64,000 nt of DNA from Pseudolabrys sp. Lineage in GTDB: Bacteria > Pseudomonadota > Alphaproteobacteria > Rhizobiales > Xanthobacteraceae. Every line of letters starts with the position of its first letter. The first letter of the stretch is position 1. Shown one piece after another: positions 50,604-59,560 of the stretch. Both the position numbers and the translations under genes were made by a program. The stretch lies in contig JAFIGS010000017.1 in the NCBI GenBank assembly GCA_017849615.1, positions 1-64,000 on the forward strand, in the 5' to 3' direction. Under the pieces are notes generated by a model. The model did not search any database, had not been told where the DNA came from, and saw only the letters and a program-made list of their open reading frames with translations.

Positions 50604-51536
50604 ATGTCCAGCCTGAGAATAACCGAAGATGCAGCGCCGAGTCAGTCGACGCTGCGAGGCTGGTTCAAGCGTTCGTCGAACCCGGCATGCGGCGCGGTGC
50701 TGAATCGCGCCGGCGCGGTAAGCCAGAGCGACTACGTTTCGATTCACAAGGACTACATCTCCATTCGCGGCACGTCGAAGAGCTTCGTCGGCCGGAATGC
50801 CGTCGTGCACGCGCTGTCTGAAGTCGATCTGGATATTGCCGATGGCGAATTCGTTTCGGTCATTGGACCGAGTGGCTGTGGCAAGAGCACGTTGTTGATG
50901 CTGTTGGCCGGCCTCGAGCCGGCGAGCAGCGGCACGATGCGCGTCGGCAACAAGAACGTAGACGGCCCGACGCCGGATCTCGGCATCGTCTTCCAGCAGG
51001 ATGTGCTGCTCGAATGGCGTACAGCCTTGCAGAACGTTCTGCTACAGGCCGAGATCCGCGGCCAGGACAAGACCGCCGCTACGGCACGCGCCAAAGAGTT
51101 GCTGGCGATGGTCGGACTGCAGAACTTTCTCGACGCCTATCCTTATGAACTGTCGGGCGGCATGCGCCAGCGCGTCTCCATCTGCCGCGCCCTGCTGCAC
51201 GCCCCGCCGCTCCTCCTCATGGACGAACCGTTCGGCGCACTCGACGCGCTGACGCGCGATCAGCTGCAGATCGACCTCTTGCGCCTGTGGTCAAAACAGA
51301 AGATGACCGTCATGTTCATTACGCACTCGATTTCGGAAGCGGTCTTCCTGAGCGACCGTATTGTTGTCATGTCGTCGCGTCCCGGCAGGATCGAGGAGAT
51401 CATCAAAATCGACCTGCCGCGTCCACGCCGCCTGTCGATGCGCGAAACGCCCGAATTCCTCGCCTACATGCAGAAGGTAACCGCCGTCTTCAAGACGCTG
51501 GGTGTGCTGCGCGACGAAGAAGGAGACGACGAATGA
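50604..51536 (+). CDS. ABC transporter ATP-binding protein (SsuB/TauB family)
   Basis: A 310-residue ATPase with Walker A GPSGCGKST (88-96), Q-loop VFQQDVLLEW, signature LSGGMRQRVSICRAL, Walker B LLMDEPFGALDALTRD and H-loop THSISEAVFLSD. About 50 N-terminal residues before the core are extra for the family and have no known motif. AGAGG six bases before the ATG supports the long start. The stop overlaps the permease ATG. No binding-protein gene is adjacent. Confidence 0.93.
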   Translation: MSSLRITEDAAPSQSTLRGWFKRSSNPACGAVLNRAGAVSQSDYVSIHKDYISIRGTSKSFVGRNAVVHALSEVDLDIADGEFVSVIGPSGCGKSTLLMLLAGLEPASSGTMRVGNKNVDGPTPDLGIVFQQDVLLEWRTALQNVLLQAEIRGQDKTAATARAKELLAMVGLQNFLDAYPYELSGGMRQRVSICRALLHAPPLLLMDEPFGALDALTRDQLQIDLLRLWSKQKMTVMFITHSISEAVFLSDRIVVMSSRPGRIEEIIKIDLPRPRRLSMRETPEFLAYMQKVTAVFKTLGVLRDEEGDDE

Positions 51537-52339
51537 CCGATATCGCCGCCCCGGCCGTCATGCCGTCTCGCCCTGCCTGGCAGATCAAGGTGCCTTACGC
51601 GCTGCTGTCGCTGCTGATGTTACTGCTCATCTGGCAGTTCGGCACCATGATCTTCAAGACCCCGCCTTATCTGCTGCCCTCGCCGGTCGACATCGGCTTC
51701 AAGATCGTCAAGGACTGGAAGCTGCTGCTGCTGCACAGCGGGGTCACCACTTTCGAGATCGTCACTGGCTTTATCATCAGCGTGTTGATCGGCCTGCCGC
51801 TCGCCATTCTGGTGACTTACTCGCCGATGTTCGACAAGGCGATCTATCCGCTGATCGTCGGCTCGCAAACCATTCCCAAGGTGGCACTGGCGCCCCTGAT
51901 GCTGGCCTGGCTCGGCTTCGGCTACGCGCCGAAGATTCTGATCACCGCGCTGGTCGCCTTTTTCCCGATCGTCATCAACTCAGTCGTTGGCCTGCGCAGC
52001 GCGCCGCCGCAGATGCTGCATCTGGCGCGCTCGATGGGGGCCTCGTCGTGGCAGATATTCTTCCGCTTCCGCCTGCCGCAGGCGCTACCGAACATTTTCG
52101 CCGGCATGAAGCTGGCCGTCGTACTCGCCGTCATTGGCGCCATCGTCGCTGAGTTCGTTGGCGCCGATGCCGGCCTCGGCTACGTCATCATCACCGCGGG
52201 ATCGAGCTTCGATATCCCGCGTCAGTTCGCGGCCATCGTTGTTCTGTCCGTCATTGGCATGGCGTTTTTCTGGCTCGCGTCGTGGATCGAACGGATCAGC
52301 CTGCCCTGGCACGTTTCGATCCGGCAGACGCATCACTGA
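51533..52339 (+). CDS. ABC transporter permease (SsuC/TauC family)
   Basis: A 268-residue permease with six predicted membrane helices, the cytoplasmic coupling loop around APPQMLHLARSMGASSWQIF in part, and VGADAGLGYVI. The ATG at 51533 overlaps the ATPase stop (ATGA). It forms an importer with that ATPase; the likely binding protein is the orphan encoded at 37069-38106. Confidence 0.93.
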   Translation: MTDIAAPAVMPSRPAWQIKVPYALLSLLMLLLIWQFGTMIFKTPPYLLPSPVDIGFKIVKDWKLLLLHSGVTTFEIVTGFIISVLIGLPLAILVTYSPMFDKAIYPLIVGSQTIPKVALAPLMLAWLGFGYAPKILITALVAFFPIVINSVVGLRSAPPQMLHLARSMGASSWQIFFRFRLPQALPNIFAGMKLAVVLAVIGAIVAEFVGADAGLGYVIITAGSSFDIPRQFAAIVVLSVIGMAFFWLASWIERISLPWHVSIRQTHH

Positions 52340-52359
52340 TCGGCCAGCCGGGACCCGCG

Positions 52360-53043
52360 ATGCCGAGCGTTTTGATTTCAGGGGCGAACCGCGGCCTCGG
52401 CTTCGAGTTCGCGCGCCAGTATGCCGCCGACGGCTGGACCGTACACGCCACGGCGCGCAATCCCGGCGCCGCGAACGAGCTCGCCGCGCTGGGCGGTGAC
52501 GTCCACATCCACCAGCTCGACGTCACGCAGCAGGCGTCCATCGATGCGCTTGCCGCGGGCCTCAAGGGCTGGTCGATCGATGTGCTGATCGCCAATTCCG
52601 GCATCATCAAGGCTTTCGACACGCCAATCGACGTGGCGAGCCATCGCGACTTCATGGAGGTGATGGCGACCAACACGCTCGGCCCGCTGGCGCTGGCCTC
52701 GGCGCTGCTGCCGAACATCATGCTCGGCGAACGCAAGCTCGCCACTGCGCTGTCGAGTCTCATGAGTTCGATCACACGCAACGACTGGGGCACGCAACAC
52801 GTTTATCGCGCGTCGAAAACCGCGCTGAACGCGGTGTGGACGTCCTTGGCGCGCGAGTGGAGGCCGCGGGGCATTGCCTGCGTGCTGATCCGCCCCGGCT
52901 ATGTCCGCACCGGCATGACCGGCGGCAAGGGCGATCTTGATCCGCCGGAAAGCATCATGGGTTTGCGCCAGGTGATCGCCGGGCTGTCGCTGAAGGATGC
53001 AGGCCGACTGATCGGATATGACGGCAAGGATCTGCCGTGGTGA
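52360..53043 (+). CDS. SDR family oxidoreductase
   Basis: A 227-residue short-chain dehydrogenase with GANRGLG (8-14), the IANSG strand, and the active-site pair YRASK (Tyr149, Lys153). The ATG at 52360 is used because the Rossmann motif begins at once; an upstream codon lacks homology. It is paralogous to the next gene (for example RQYAADGW and ALNxxWxSxxxEWRPxGI shared). It probably reduces or oxidises an intermediate of the same pathway. Confidence 0.88.
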   Translation: MPSVLISGANRGLGFEFARQYAADGWTVHATARNPGAANELAALGGDVHIHQLDVTQQASIDALAAGLKGWSIDVLIANSGIIKAFDTPIDVASHRDFMEVMATNTLGPLALASALLPNIMLGERKLATALSSLMSSITRNDWGTQHVYRASKTALNAVWTSLAREWRPRGIACVLIRPGYVRTGMTGGKGDLDPPESIMGLRQVIAGLSLKDAGRLIGYDGKDLPW

Positions 53044-53050
53044 GGCGCGC

Positions 53051-53704
53051 ATGAGATGCATTCTCATCACAGACGCGGACACCGGGCTCGGTGCCGGACT
53101 GGTTCGTCAATATGCCGCCGACGGCTGGCGAGTCATCGCCGCCTGCTCGGGCCGCGGTGCCAATATGCGAAGGCCGAACATCGAGGTCGTCGCCTACGAT
53201 GCAACGGCGGAAGACTCCGCCCCACGACTCGCCGCGCAAATCGGCGACAGGCCTCTCGATGTCATCATCGACTGTGCCGCTGTGACGGCCGGCAACGATG
53301 GTCATGTCGCCGACATCATTCGCCACGATTGGATGGCAACGATGACGGTCGCGGCCTTCGCGCCCGCCAAGCTCGCATTGGCGCTTCGCGACAATCTTCA
53401 GCGCGGCGCCTCGCCGAAGCTGGTCGCTATTTCCAGCTTCGCGGCATCCATCGGCGCCTGCACCGCCGGCCACTCCTACAGCTTTCGTGCTGCCAAGGCC
53501 GCGCTGAACTCGATTTGGCGCAGTTTCTCGATCGAATGGCGGCCGCTCGGGATCGGTTGCCTGCTGCTGGCCCCGGATACCGGTGCCGATACGGACCGAA
53601 GCCCTGCCGAGATCGCGGCCGCACTCAAAAGGACGATCAATGGCGCCGACGTCGACAGCAGCGGAGCGTTTCTCGACGCTCGCGGCACGCACATCCTATG
53701 GTAG
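53051..53704 (+). CDS. SDR paralogue with substituted catalytic tyrosine
   Basis: A 217-residue protein 7 bp after its paralogue, starting at ATG 53051. The cofactor motif is DADTGLG (first Gly lost) and the YxxxK site reads FRAAK (Phe145, Lys149). Conservation of RQYAADGW and EWRPLGIG shows common origin with the 52360 gene. Tyr loss suggests changed or no redox function, perhaps a heterodimer partner. It ends the tight part of the forward operon. Confidence 0.82.
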   Translation: MRCILITDADTGLGAGLVRQYAADGWRVIAACSGRGANMRRPNIEVVAYDATAEDSAPRLAAQIGDRPLDVIIDCAAVTAGNDGHVADIIRHDWMATMTVAAFAPAKLALALRDNLQRGASPKLVAISSFAASIGACTAGHSYSFRAAKAALNSIWRSFSIEWRPLGIGCLLLAPDTGADTDRSPAEIAAALKRTINGADVDSSGAFLDARGTHILW

Positions 53705-53820
53705 CTAATGATAAACAATCTCCTTTTGGTGGGCACAATTAGCTCATTGCAGGGACTAGCTTATCGGGATATATCATTGGTCTACCACTGGTACACACTG
53801 AAAGATCGGGGAAATTGGCA

Positions 53821-54825
53821 ATGACCACACGTCTCACGGAGACCGCATCCGGCGTCTACGTCATCGCAGCGACCCCGTTCACCGACACCGGCGCCATCGA
53901 CCTCCCAAGCATCGACCGGCTGGTCGATTTCTACTTAGGCTGCGACGTCGCCGGCATGACCATCCTCGGCATGATGGGGGAGGCGTCCAAGCTGTCCTCC
54001 GAAGAGAGCGACGCCGTCATGCGCCGTTTCCTCGGCCGTATCAAAGGCCGCATTCCGGTCGTCGTCGGGGTCAGCAATCCGGGCACCAATCCGCTGGTCT
54101 CGCATGGCCGCGCCGCGATGGATGTCGGCGCCGCCGGCGTCATGATCGCGCCGCTCGCGTCGCACCAGACCGAAGAACAGCTGATCAACTATTTCACACG
54201 CACCTGCGAGGCGCTCGGCCCCGATGTGCCGGTGGTCTATCAGGACTATCCGCTCGTGACGACGGCCTATGTGTCGGTCGACACCATCGAGAAGCTGGTC
54301 GACACGCTGCCGCAGATCGTCATGCTCAAGCACGAGGACTCGGGCGCGCACAACAAGCTGACGCGCCTGCGTGATGGCTCGAACGCCAAGGTGCATCGCC
54401 GCATCAGCATCCTGGTCGGCAATGGCGGCCTCTATTTGCCGCAGGAACTGGCGCGCGGCGCCGACGGCGCGATGACCGGCTTTGCCTATCCGGAAATGCT
54501 GGTCGAAGTTTGCAAGCTCTATGCAGCAGGAAAAATGGACGAAGGAGAAGACCTGTTTGATATCTACCTGCCCCTCCTCCGCCACGAGGCTCAACTCAAT
54601 GTTGGAATTGCGCTTCGAAAGGAATTGCTGCGCCGCCGCGGCGCCATTGCCAGCGCCTATGTGCGCGCGCCTGGACCCACGCTGACACGTGCCGATCACG
54701 TTGAGATCGACGGTCTCGTGGCGCGTCTCGAAAAGCGGATTTTGAATATCAACGCGCTCGGACAATATGCCCCACGCCCAATAGATGGCGGGAGCGGTAT
54801 GCGCCTCTCGGCACCGTCAGTCTAA
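53821..54825 (+). CDS. dihydrodipicolinate synthase (DHDPS)/N-acetylneuraminate lyase family protein
   Basis: A 334-residue (beta/alpha)8 class I aldolase-family protein. The Schiff-base lysine is Lys170 (IVMLKHED), the catalytic tyrosine is Tyr140 (VVYQDYP), and GMMGEASKLS stands for the usual GTTGE loop. It probably splits or dehydrates a 2-oxo acid. The C-terminus (about 290-334) is longer than in housekeeping DapA. It lies 116 bp after the SDR with a TGGTCTACCA element in the gap, so it may have its own promoter. Confidence 0.86.
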   Translation: MTTRLTETASGVYVIAATPFTDTGAIDLPSIDRLVDFYLGCDVAGMTILGMMGEASKLSSEESDAVMRRFLGRIKGRIPVVVGVSNPGTNPLVSHGRAAMDVGAAGVMIAPLASHQTEEQLINYFTRTCEALGPDVPVVYQDYPLVTTAYVSVDTIEKLVDTLPQIVMLKHEDSGAHNKLTRLRDGSNAKVHRRISILVGNGGLYLPQELARGADGAMTGFAYPEMLVEVCKLYAAGKMDEGEDLFDIYLPLLRHEAQLNVGIALRKELLRRRGAIASAYVRAPGPTLTRADHVEIDGLVARLEKRILNINALGQYAPRPIDGGSGMRLSAPSV

Positions 54826-55179
54826 TGCAGGCCGTTGATGGAATGATTTGGCGATCTCGGATTGGCACGCAAACGGCGTTGCATCGAATTCCATAGGTAG
54901 GCAGTCGACCGCTTCCATCGGTGCGCCAGCCAATCGCCGCTTTTCGCGAACCGCCTAATCCGACCAATCGCGGCGAAGGCGCAGACGGCCGATGGCCCGC
55001 CTTGTTGAAACTATTCGGCCTCCTCCCCTCCATCATGAAGGCAATCGAGAAGCGGCGGTTCATTGGGGCAGCTTTGGCGTAGCTTAACGCGCGCGTATAG
55101 GACTTCAAAGACCGCTTCGTGGTAGCCGTCGGCGCGGAAATTCTCTGATGACGAACGGGAGAGCCAAGTCCCCGCTCGA
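54826..55179. other. junction region without a gene
   Basis: No gene is supported. The stretch holds copy 3 of the 34-bp element at 55032-55065 and, next to it, the remains of a flavin-reductase-like gene. It marks the border between the forward operon and the ThDP/aminotransferase block. Confidence 0.45.
55032..55065 (+). repeat. dispersed 34-bp element, copy 3
   Basis: It begins ATCATGAAGGC and contains GCGGCGGTTCATT. It agrees with copy 1 at 23 of 34 positions, and its differences are mostly at third codon positions (MKAIEKRRFIGAALA then a stop). This copy is followed by a stop after 15 codons. The codon-like pattern hints at an ancestral coding start. Confidence 0.45.
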
Positions 55180-55626
55180 TCACGGACGGTATTGACCGCG
55201 AAAGAAGATCAGCGGATCGCCGTCACCCTTCGCCGCCGGTTCGACCACGCGCCCGATGGCGATCGTGGTCGTGCCGCGGCGAATGATCTCTTCCAGAACG
55301 CAGTCAAAGGCGCCAAGCGCATCATTGAGAACCGGCGCGCCAGCCGGCAGAAAATTGATCGCGAAGGCGCGGCTTTCCAGCACCGCAGTCAACGCCGACG
55401 TGTTGTCGTCGATCGATACGAGCATCGTCGGTGGATCGGCGCAAACATGCGCCGCCGACAGGCCGAGAAAGTACGAGCGATACGCGAGGTTGTCGTTTGC
55501 CAGCGCGCGCCGGCGTCCCGATAAGGTCACACGCCGCTCCGATAGCCGGTGGGAATGTCGTCGCGGCATCCCGCGCGCGCGGCTGATTGAGCAGGACGAA
55601 GTCACGGCCGAGAGCGTCCACATCAC
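55180..55626 (-). pseudogene. flavin-reductase-like remnant
   Basis: The minus-strand frame has LSAAHVCADPPTMLVSIDDN, then AFAINFLPAG, then directly APVLNDALGAFDCVLEEI and TIAIGRVVEPA, ending FFRGQYRP. These are the flavin reductase (HpaC/RutF-like) strands in order, but the middle of about 40 residues is missing and the N-terminal part is out of register. It is probably an inactive relic of an oxygenase reductase. Its remaining start codons lack ribosome sites. Confidence 0.55.
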
Positions 55627-55795
55627 GCAGCCATTCGGGGGCGTCCAGATCGGGCGATCGAGAACTGGCTCTCATTAGGGCTTATTGCCGCTGGTTTCCA
55701 GTGCGGTGAGTTTTCGAATACTTCGGCCCCGCCTTAGAGAGGACGTTCGCCAATTGGCGCGATCGGTCTGCGATCCGCCCTCTCCTTCGTCCGTG

Positions 55796-57346
55796 TCAGA
55801 GGACGGCCTCAATGAGAAACGGACCATTCACGCTCAAGCCATGGCTCAGGGCGCGCGCGAAGTCCTCGCAGCTTTCGGCGCGCAGCGCATCGACGCCCAT
55901 GCCCTTCGCCAGCGCGCACCAGTCGAGCGCCGGATCGTCGATGTCGAGCATACGCTGCGCGTTGCGGCCGAAGTCGTTGACGCCGACATTGCGCATCTCG
56001 CCCTTGAGGATCGAATAGCCGCGGTTCGAGGCGACGATGGTCAGAACGTTGGCGCGCTCGCGCGCCTGCGTCCACAGGCCCTGTATCGTGTACATGCCGC
56101 TGCCGTCCGCCTGCAGCGACACCACCTTGCGATCCGGACAGGCCACCGCCGCGCCGGCGGCCAGCGGAATGCCGATGCCGATCGAGCCGCCGGTCAGCGG
56201 CAGATGATCGTGCGGCGCCATGGTTGCCGCCAGCGAGCCGAGCTTGCCGATCGAGGTCAGGATCTCTTCGACGAGGATGGCGCCTTCCGGCAGCGCCCGC
56301 GCCACCATCACCGACATGGCGTCCGGCGTGAGTTTGCCCGACGGCAACGGCAGGTCGCGCGCCGTGAAACCGTGAATGCCGGCGGGCTTCGTCGATCCGG
56401 CGCCGATTTCGCCCGCCAGCGCATCGAGCACCGCGAAGAGATCGTGCTCGGCCCCCGCGAGTTCGATCACCTCGCAGCCTTCCGGCAACAGGTTGCCCGG
56501 CTTGCCCGGATAAGCAAAGAAGCCGACCGGGGTGCGCCCGCCGATGAGGATCACCGTCGAGAACGACTTGAACGCGGCAACCGCGAGATCGATCGGATAC
56601 GGCACCGTATGCGGCATGACGCGACCGGCACCGCGCTCCCACCGCGCCGCGCGCTGCATGAACAGGCTCGCGCCGGTCGCGGCGCTGATGCGGCCAGCGA
56701 GATCGAGCGCGTCGGCGCGCGCAGCGCGGCCGCCGAGAATGATCGCGGTGTTGCTCTTGGCTTTGAGCGCGCGCGCCGCGGCCTTCAGCGCGTCGTGCGA
56801 GAATTCCGGCCGCGGCGGCAACGTCACGGCGCTTGGCGTCTGCGCCGTCGCCTCGCTCCAGGCGGCATCGGCGTGCAGAATGAGCGTGGCCACGCCAGGC
56901 GTGCGCACCGCCGCGACATAAGCGGCTTCCGCCTTGCTACGCACGTCGTCGGCGCGCGCCGCGCGACCAACCCATTGCGACATCGGCCGCGCTAGGCTGT
57001 CGATGTCGCTTGTCAGCGGCGCATCGTATTTCAGGTGATAGGTGGCGTGATCGCCGACGACGTTGACGATCGGCGTGCGGGCGCGGCGCGCGTTGTGCAG
57101 ATTGGCAAGGCCGTTGGCGAGGCCGGGACCGAGATGCAGCAACGTCGCCGCCGGCTTGTCCGCCATGCGCGCATAGCCATCGGCCGCGGCGGTGACGACG
57201 CCTTCGAACAGGCCGAGCACGCAGCGCATCTGCGGCTTGCGGTCGAGCGCGGCGACGAAATGCATTTCCGACGTGCCGGGATTGGCGAAGCAAACGTTCA
57301 CATCGTTCGCCAGCAGCACATCGCAGAGAAGATCGGCGCCGTTCAT
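55796..57346 (-). CDS. thiamine-diphosphate-dependent enzyme (acetolactate synthase/benzoylformate decarboxylase family)
   Basis: A 516-residue ThDP enzyme. The PYR domain holds the cofactor-activating Glu48 (GLFEGVVTAAADGYAR), the middle domain follows, and the PP domain has QADGSGMYTIQGLWT and ASNRGYSIL (a GDG to ADG variant). Such enzymes decarboxylate or condense 2-oxo acids. It lies 48 bp after the aminotransferase gene and probably handles the oxo acid that enzyme releases. N- and C-termini look complete. Confidence 0.9.
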   Translation of the reverse strand: MNGADLLCDVLLANDVNVCFANPGTSEMHFVAALDRKPQMRCVLGLFEGVVTAAADGYARMADKPAATLLHLGPGLANGLANLHNARRARTPIVNVVGDHATYHLKYDAPLTSDIDSLARPMSQWVGRAARADDVRSKAEAAYVAAVRTPGVATLILHADAAWSEATAQTPSAVTLPPRPEFSHDALKAAARALKAKSNTAIILGGRAARADALDLAGRISAATGASLFMQRAARWERGAGRVMPHTVPYPIDLAVAAFKSFSTVILIGGRTPVGFFAYPGKPGNLLPEGCEVIELAGAEHDLFAVLDALAGEIGAGSTKPAGIHGFTARDLPLPSGKLTPDAMSVMVARALPEGAILVEEILTSIGKLGSLAATMAPHDHLPLTGGSIGIGIPLAAGAAVACPDRKVVSLQADGSGMYTIQGLWTQARERANVLTIVASNRGYSILKGEMRNVGVNDFGRNAQRMLDIDDPALDWCALAKGMGVDALRAESCEDFARALSHGLSVNGPFLIEAVL

Positions 57347-57394
57347 TCCACACCCAGGAGATACCGATAATGACCGGCGCAGCCTGCCGCAGCG

Positions 57395-58684
57395 TTATGG
57401 CTGCGACAAGGCGGCTTCGATCGACGCTTCCAGAATATCGAGCGCCTCGGTGAGCGTGTCGTCCTCGATAGTCAGGGGCGGCAGCAGGCGCACGACATTG
57501 GCGCGCGTGCCGCAAGGCAGCACGATCAGACCGCGCTTCTCGGCTTCAGCAACGATTGCGTTGGTCAGTTGCGGCGCCGCCGCCTTTCTGGCGCGGCTCT
57601 CGACCAGTTCGAACGCCGCCATAGCGCCGAGGCCGCGCACATCGCCGATGCGCTCGTTGCCCTGCCGCCCCGCCAGCATGCGTAGGCGCGCGATGATGCG
57701 GTCGCCGATGACGGTGGCGCGGGCGCAGAGATCCTCTTGTTCCATCACGTCGAGTACGGCATTGGCCGCGGCGACGGCGAGCGGATTGCCGGCGAAGGTG
57801 CCGCCGAGACCGCCGGCATGCGCGGCATTGACGATCTCGGCGCGGCCGGTGATCGCGGACAAGGGGAAGCCGCCGGCAAGGCCCTTCGCCATGGTGACGA
57901 TGTCGGGCTTCACGCCGAAATGCTCGAGCGCGAGCATGCGCCCGGTGCGCGCCATGCCGGTCTGGATTTCGTCGACGATCAACAGGATGCCGTGACGATC
58001 GGCGATCTCGCGCAGCCTCACGAGGAAATCGCGCGGCACCACGTTGAAGCCGCCCTCGCCCTGCACGGGCTCTATGAGGAAAGCCGCAATGCGTTCGGGG
58101 TCGATATCGGACGCGAATAGCCGCTCCAGGCTGGCGATCGCGTCCTCGGCGCTCGGACCGGTATACGCGTTCGGAAACGCGGCGTGAAAGATGTCGGACG
58201 GAAACGGACCAAAGCCCTTCTTGTAAGGTTGCACCTTCCCGGTCAGCGCCATGCCGAGCAAAGTGCGGCCGTGAAACGCGCCGGAGAAGGCGATCACACC
58301 CGGCCGTCCCGTCGCGGCGCGCGCCATCTTCACGGCGTTCTCGACGGCTTCGGCGCCGGTTGTGGAGAGCATGGTGCGGTTCTCCACGCCGGTCGGCACC
58401 AGCGCGTTGAGGCGTTCGGCAAGCCGGATGTAGGCTTCAAATGGCGCGACGTTGAAGCAGGTATGGGTAAAACACTCGGCCTGCGCCGCGACCGCCTGCA
58501 TGACCTTGGGATGGCGATGGCCGGTATTGTTGACGGCGATGCCGGCGGCGAAGTCGATGTAGCGTTTGCCGTCGACGTCCCAGAGTTCGGCGTTCTTGGC
58601 GGTTTGCGCAAAGATGGTCCGGGTCGCGATGCCGCCCGCGACCGCCGCTTTCTGCCGCTGAAGTAAATCTGCCGATGCCGTCAT
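57395..58684 (-). CDS. class III aminotransferase (4-aminobutyrate/ornithine aminotransferase-like)
   Basis: A 429-residue PLP enzyme. It has GDxxx-type DVDGKRYIDFAAGIAVNNTGHRHP in part, STTGAEAVENAVK, IVDEIQTGMARTGR with Asp238, and the PLP lysine in TMAKGLAGG (Lys267). It transfers an omega-amino group from a 4-amino acid, diamine or beta-amino acid to 2-oxoglutarate or pyruvate. The ATG at 58684 is preferred to an upstream codon. It is followed by the ThDP gene and preceded by an XRE-cupin regulator of the PuuR type, which often controls amine catabolism. Confidence 0.92.
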   Translation of the reverse strand: MTASADLLQRQKAAVAGGIATRTIFAQTAKNAELWDVDGKRYIDFAAGIAVNNTGHRHPKVMQAVAAQAECFTHTCFNVAPFEAYIRLAERLNALVPTGVENRTMLSTTGAEAVENAVKMARAATGRPGVIAFSGAFHGRTLLGMALTGKVQPYKKGFGPFPSDIFHAAFPNAYTGPSAEDAIASLERLFASDIDPERIAAFLIEPVQGEGGFNVVPRDFLVRLREIADRHGILLIVDEIQTGMARTGRMLALEHFGVKPDIVTMAKGLAGGFPLSAITGRAEIVNAAHAGGLGGTFAGNPLAVAAANAVLDVMEQEDLCARATVIGDRIIARLRMLAGRQGNERIGDVRGLGAMAAFELVESRARKAAAPQLTNAIVAEAEKRGLIVLPCGTRANVVRLLPPLTIEDDTLTEALDILEASIEAALSQP

Positions 58685-58770
58685 GGGGACCGCCTTTCCC
58701 TGTGAGAGACAGCCGCAGATAGCACCGCTCAATATTTTGAGCAACAGTTGGTCAGAATATTGGCCAAGTC

Positions 58771-59355
58771 CTACAGGTATGGCGGTGTACAGGCGGAAAT
58801 CACTACCGTGCGGTCATTGGATATGTTGCGAAAGCGGTGCGGGATTCGGCTGTCGAAGAGGTACGCCTCCCCGGCTTTGAGCACCTGGACCTCGTCGCCG
58901 ACCGTCACCTCGAGTTCGCCCTCGATGACATAACCGCCTTCGCTCGACGCGTGCTGCAGCCGGGTTTCGCCGGTGTCGGCCAAGGGCTCGTAAACCTCGT
59001 GCAGGATCTGGAGGTTGATCGCGCGGGCGTCGCCGACCTGGCGGAACGTCATGCGGCCGGAGCCGTCGCCGATCGCGCTCGCCGCCACCTTCGAAGTCAG
59101 GTCGACCAGCTCATTCGCCTTGAAAAACGGGCCCGGCGGCAACTGCCGCTCCGGCTCGAAGAAGTCGGCCATGCTGACGCCGAGCCCGCCCAAAATCTTG
59201 CGCAAGGTCGCGACCGAGGGACTGACCTTGTTCTTCTCGACGTTGGAGATTTGCGCGTGGGGCACGCCGGCGCGCTCGGCAAGTTGCCGCTGCGACAGCG
59301 CCGAGGCCGAGCGCATCGCCTTCAGCCGCGCACCGATATCGAAGTCCGCTTCCAC
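58771..59355 (-). CDS. XRE-family regulator with a cupin domain (PuuR-like)
   Basis: A 194-residue protein: an N-terminal helix-turn-helix (IGARLKAMRSASALSQRQLAE in part, VPHAQISNVEKNKVSPSVATL in part) and a C-terminal cupin with SSEGGYVIEGELEVTV, AGEAYLFDS and IPHRFRN. GTG 59355 is used because PuuR-type proteins begin near here; a GTG at 59397 would add 14 residues. The cupin may bind the amine or acid that the downstream aminotransferase uses. It is 86 bp upstream of that gene and divergent from iclR. Confidence 0.87.
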   Translation of the reverse strand: MEADFDIGARLKAMRSASALSQRQLAERAGVPHAQISNVEKNKVSPSVATLRKILGGLGVSMADFFEPERQLPPGPFFKANELVDLTSKVAASAIGDGSGRMTFRQVGDARAINLQILHEVYEPLADTGETRLQHASSEGGYVIEGELEVTVGDEVQVLKAGEAYLFDSRIPHRFRNISNDRTVVISACTPPYL

Positions 59356-59560
59356 CTTGTCCCCGTCCTCATTGCCACAGCTCGGCGCGCGACCCACGGC
59401 GGCGCGACAGCGTGTGCGGCCGAGCTTCGTACATTCACGCCAAAGAGTAACGGCGTTTCGCCAGCGCCCCCAGTGGCCTAGCCGAGGCTGTCCCCTTTGT
59501 AAAAAATATTGAGCACGACCCGTTGACTCAGATCAAGGTTTTACCAATGCTGTATCTGAG

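Noticed and set aside
55685-56995. 436-codon plus-strand frame
   Set aside because: Antisense to the ThDP enzyme gene, strongly Arg/His-rich.
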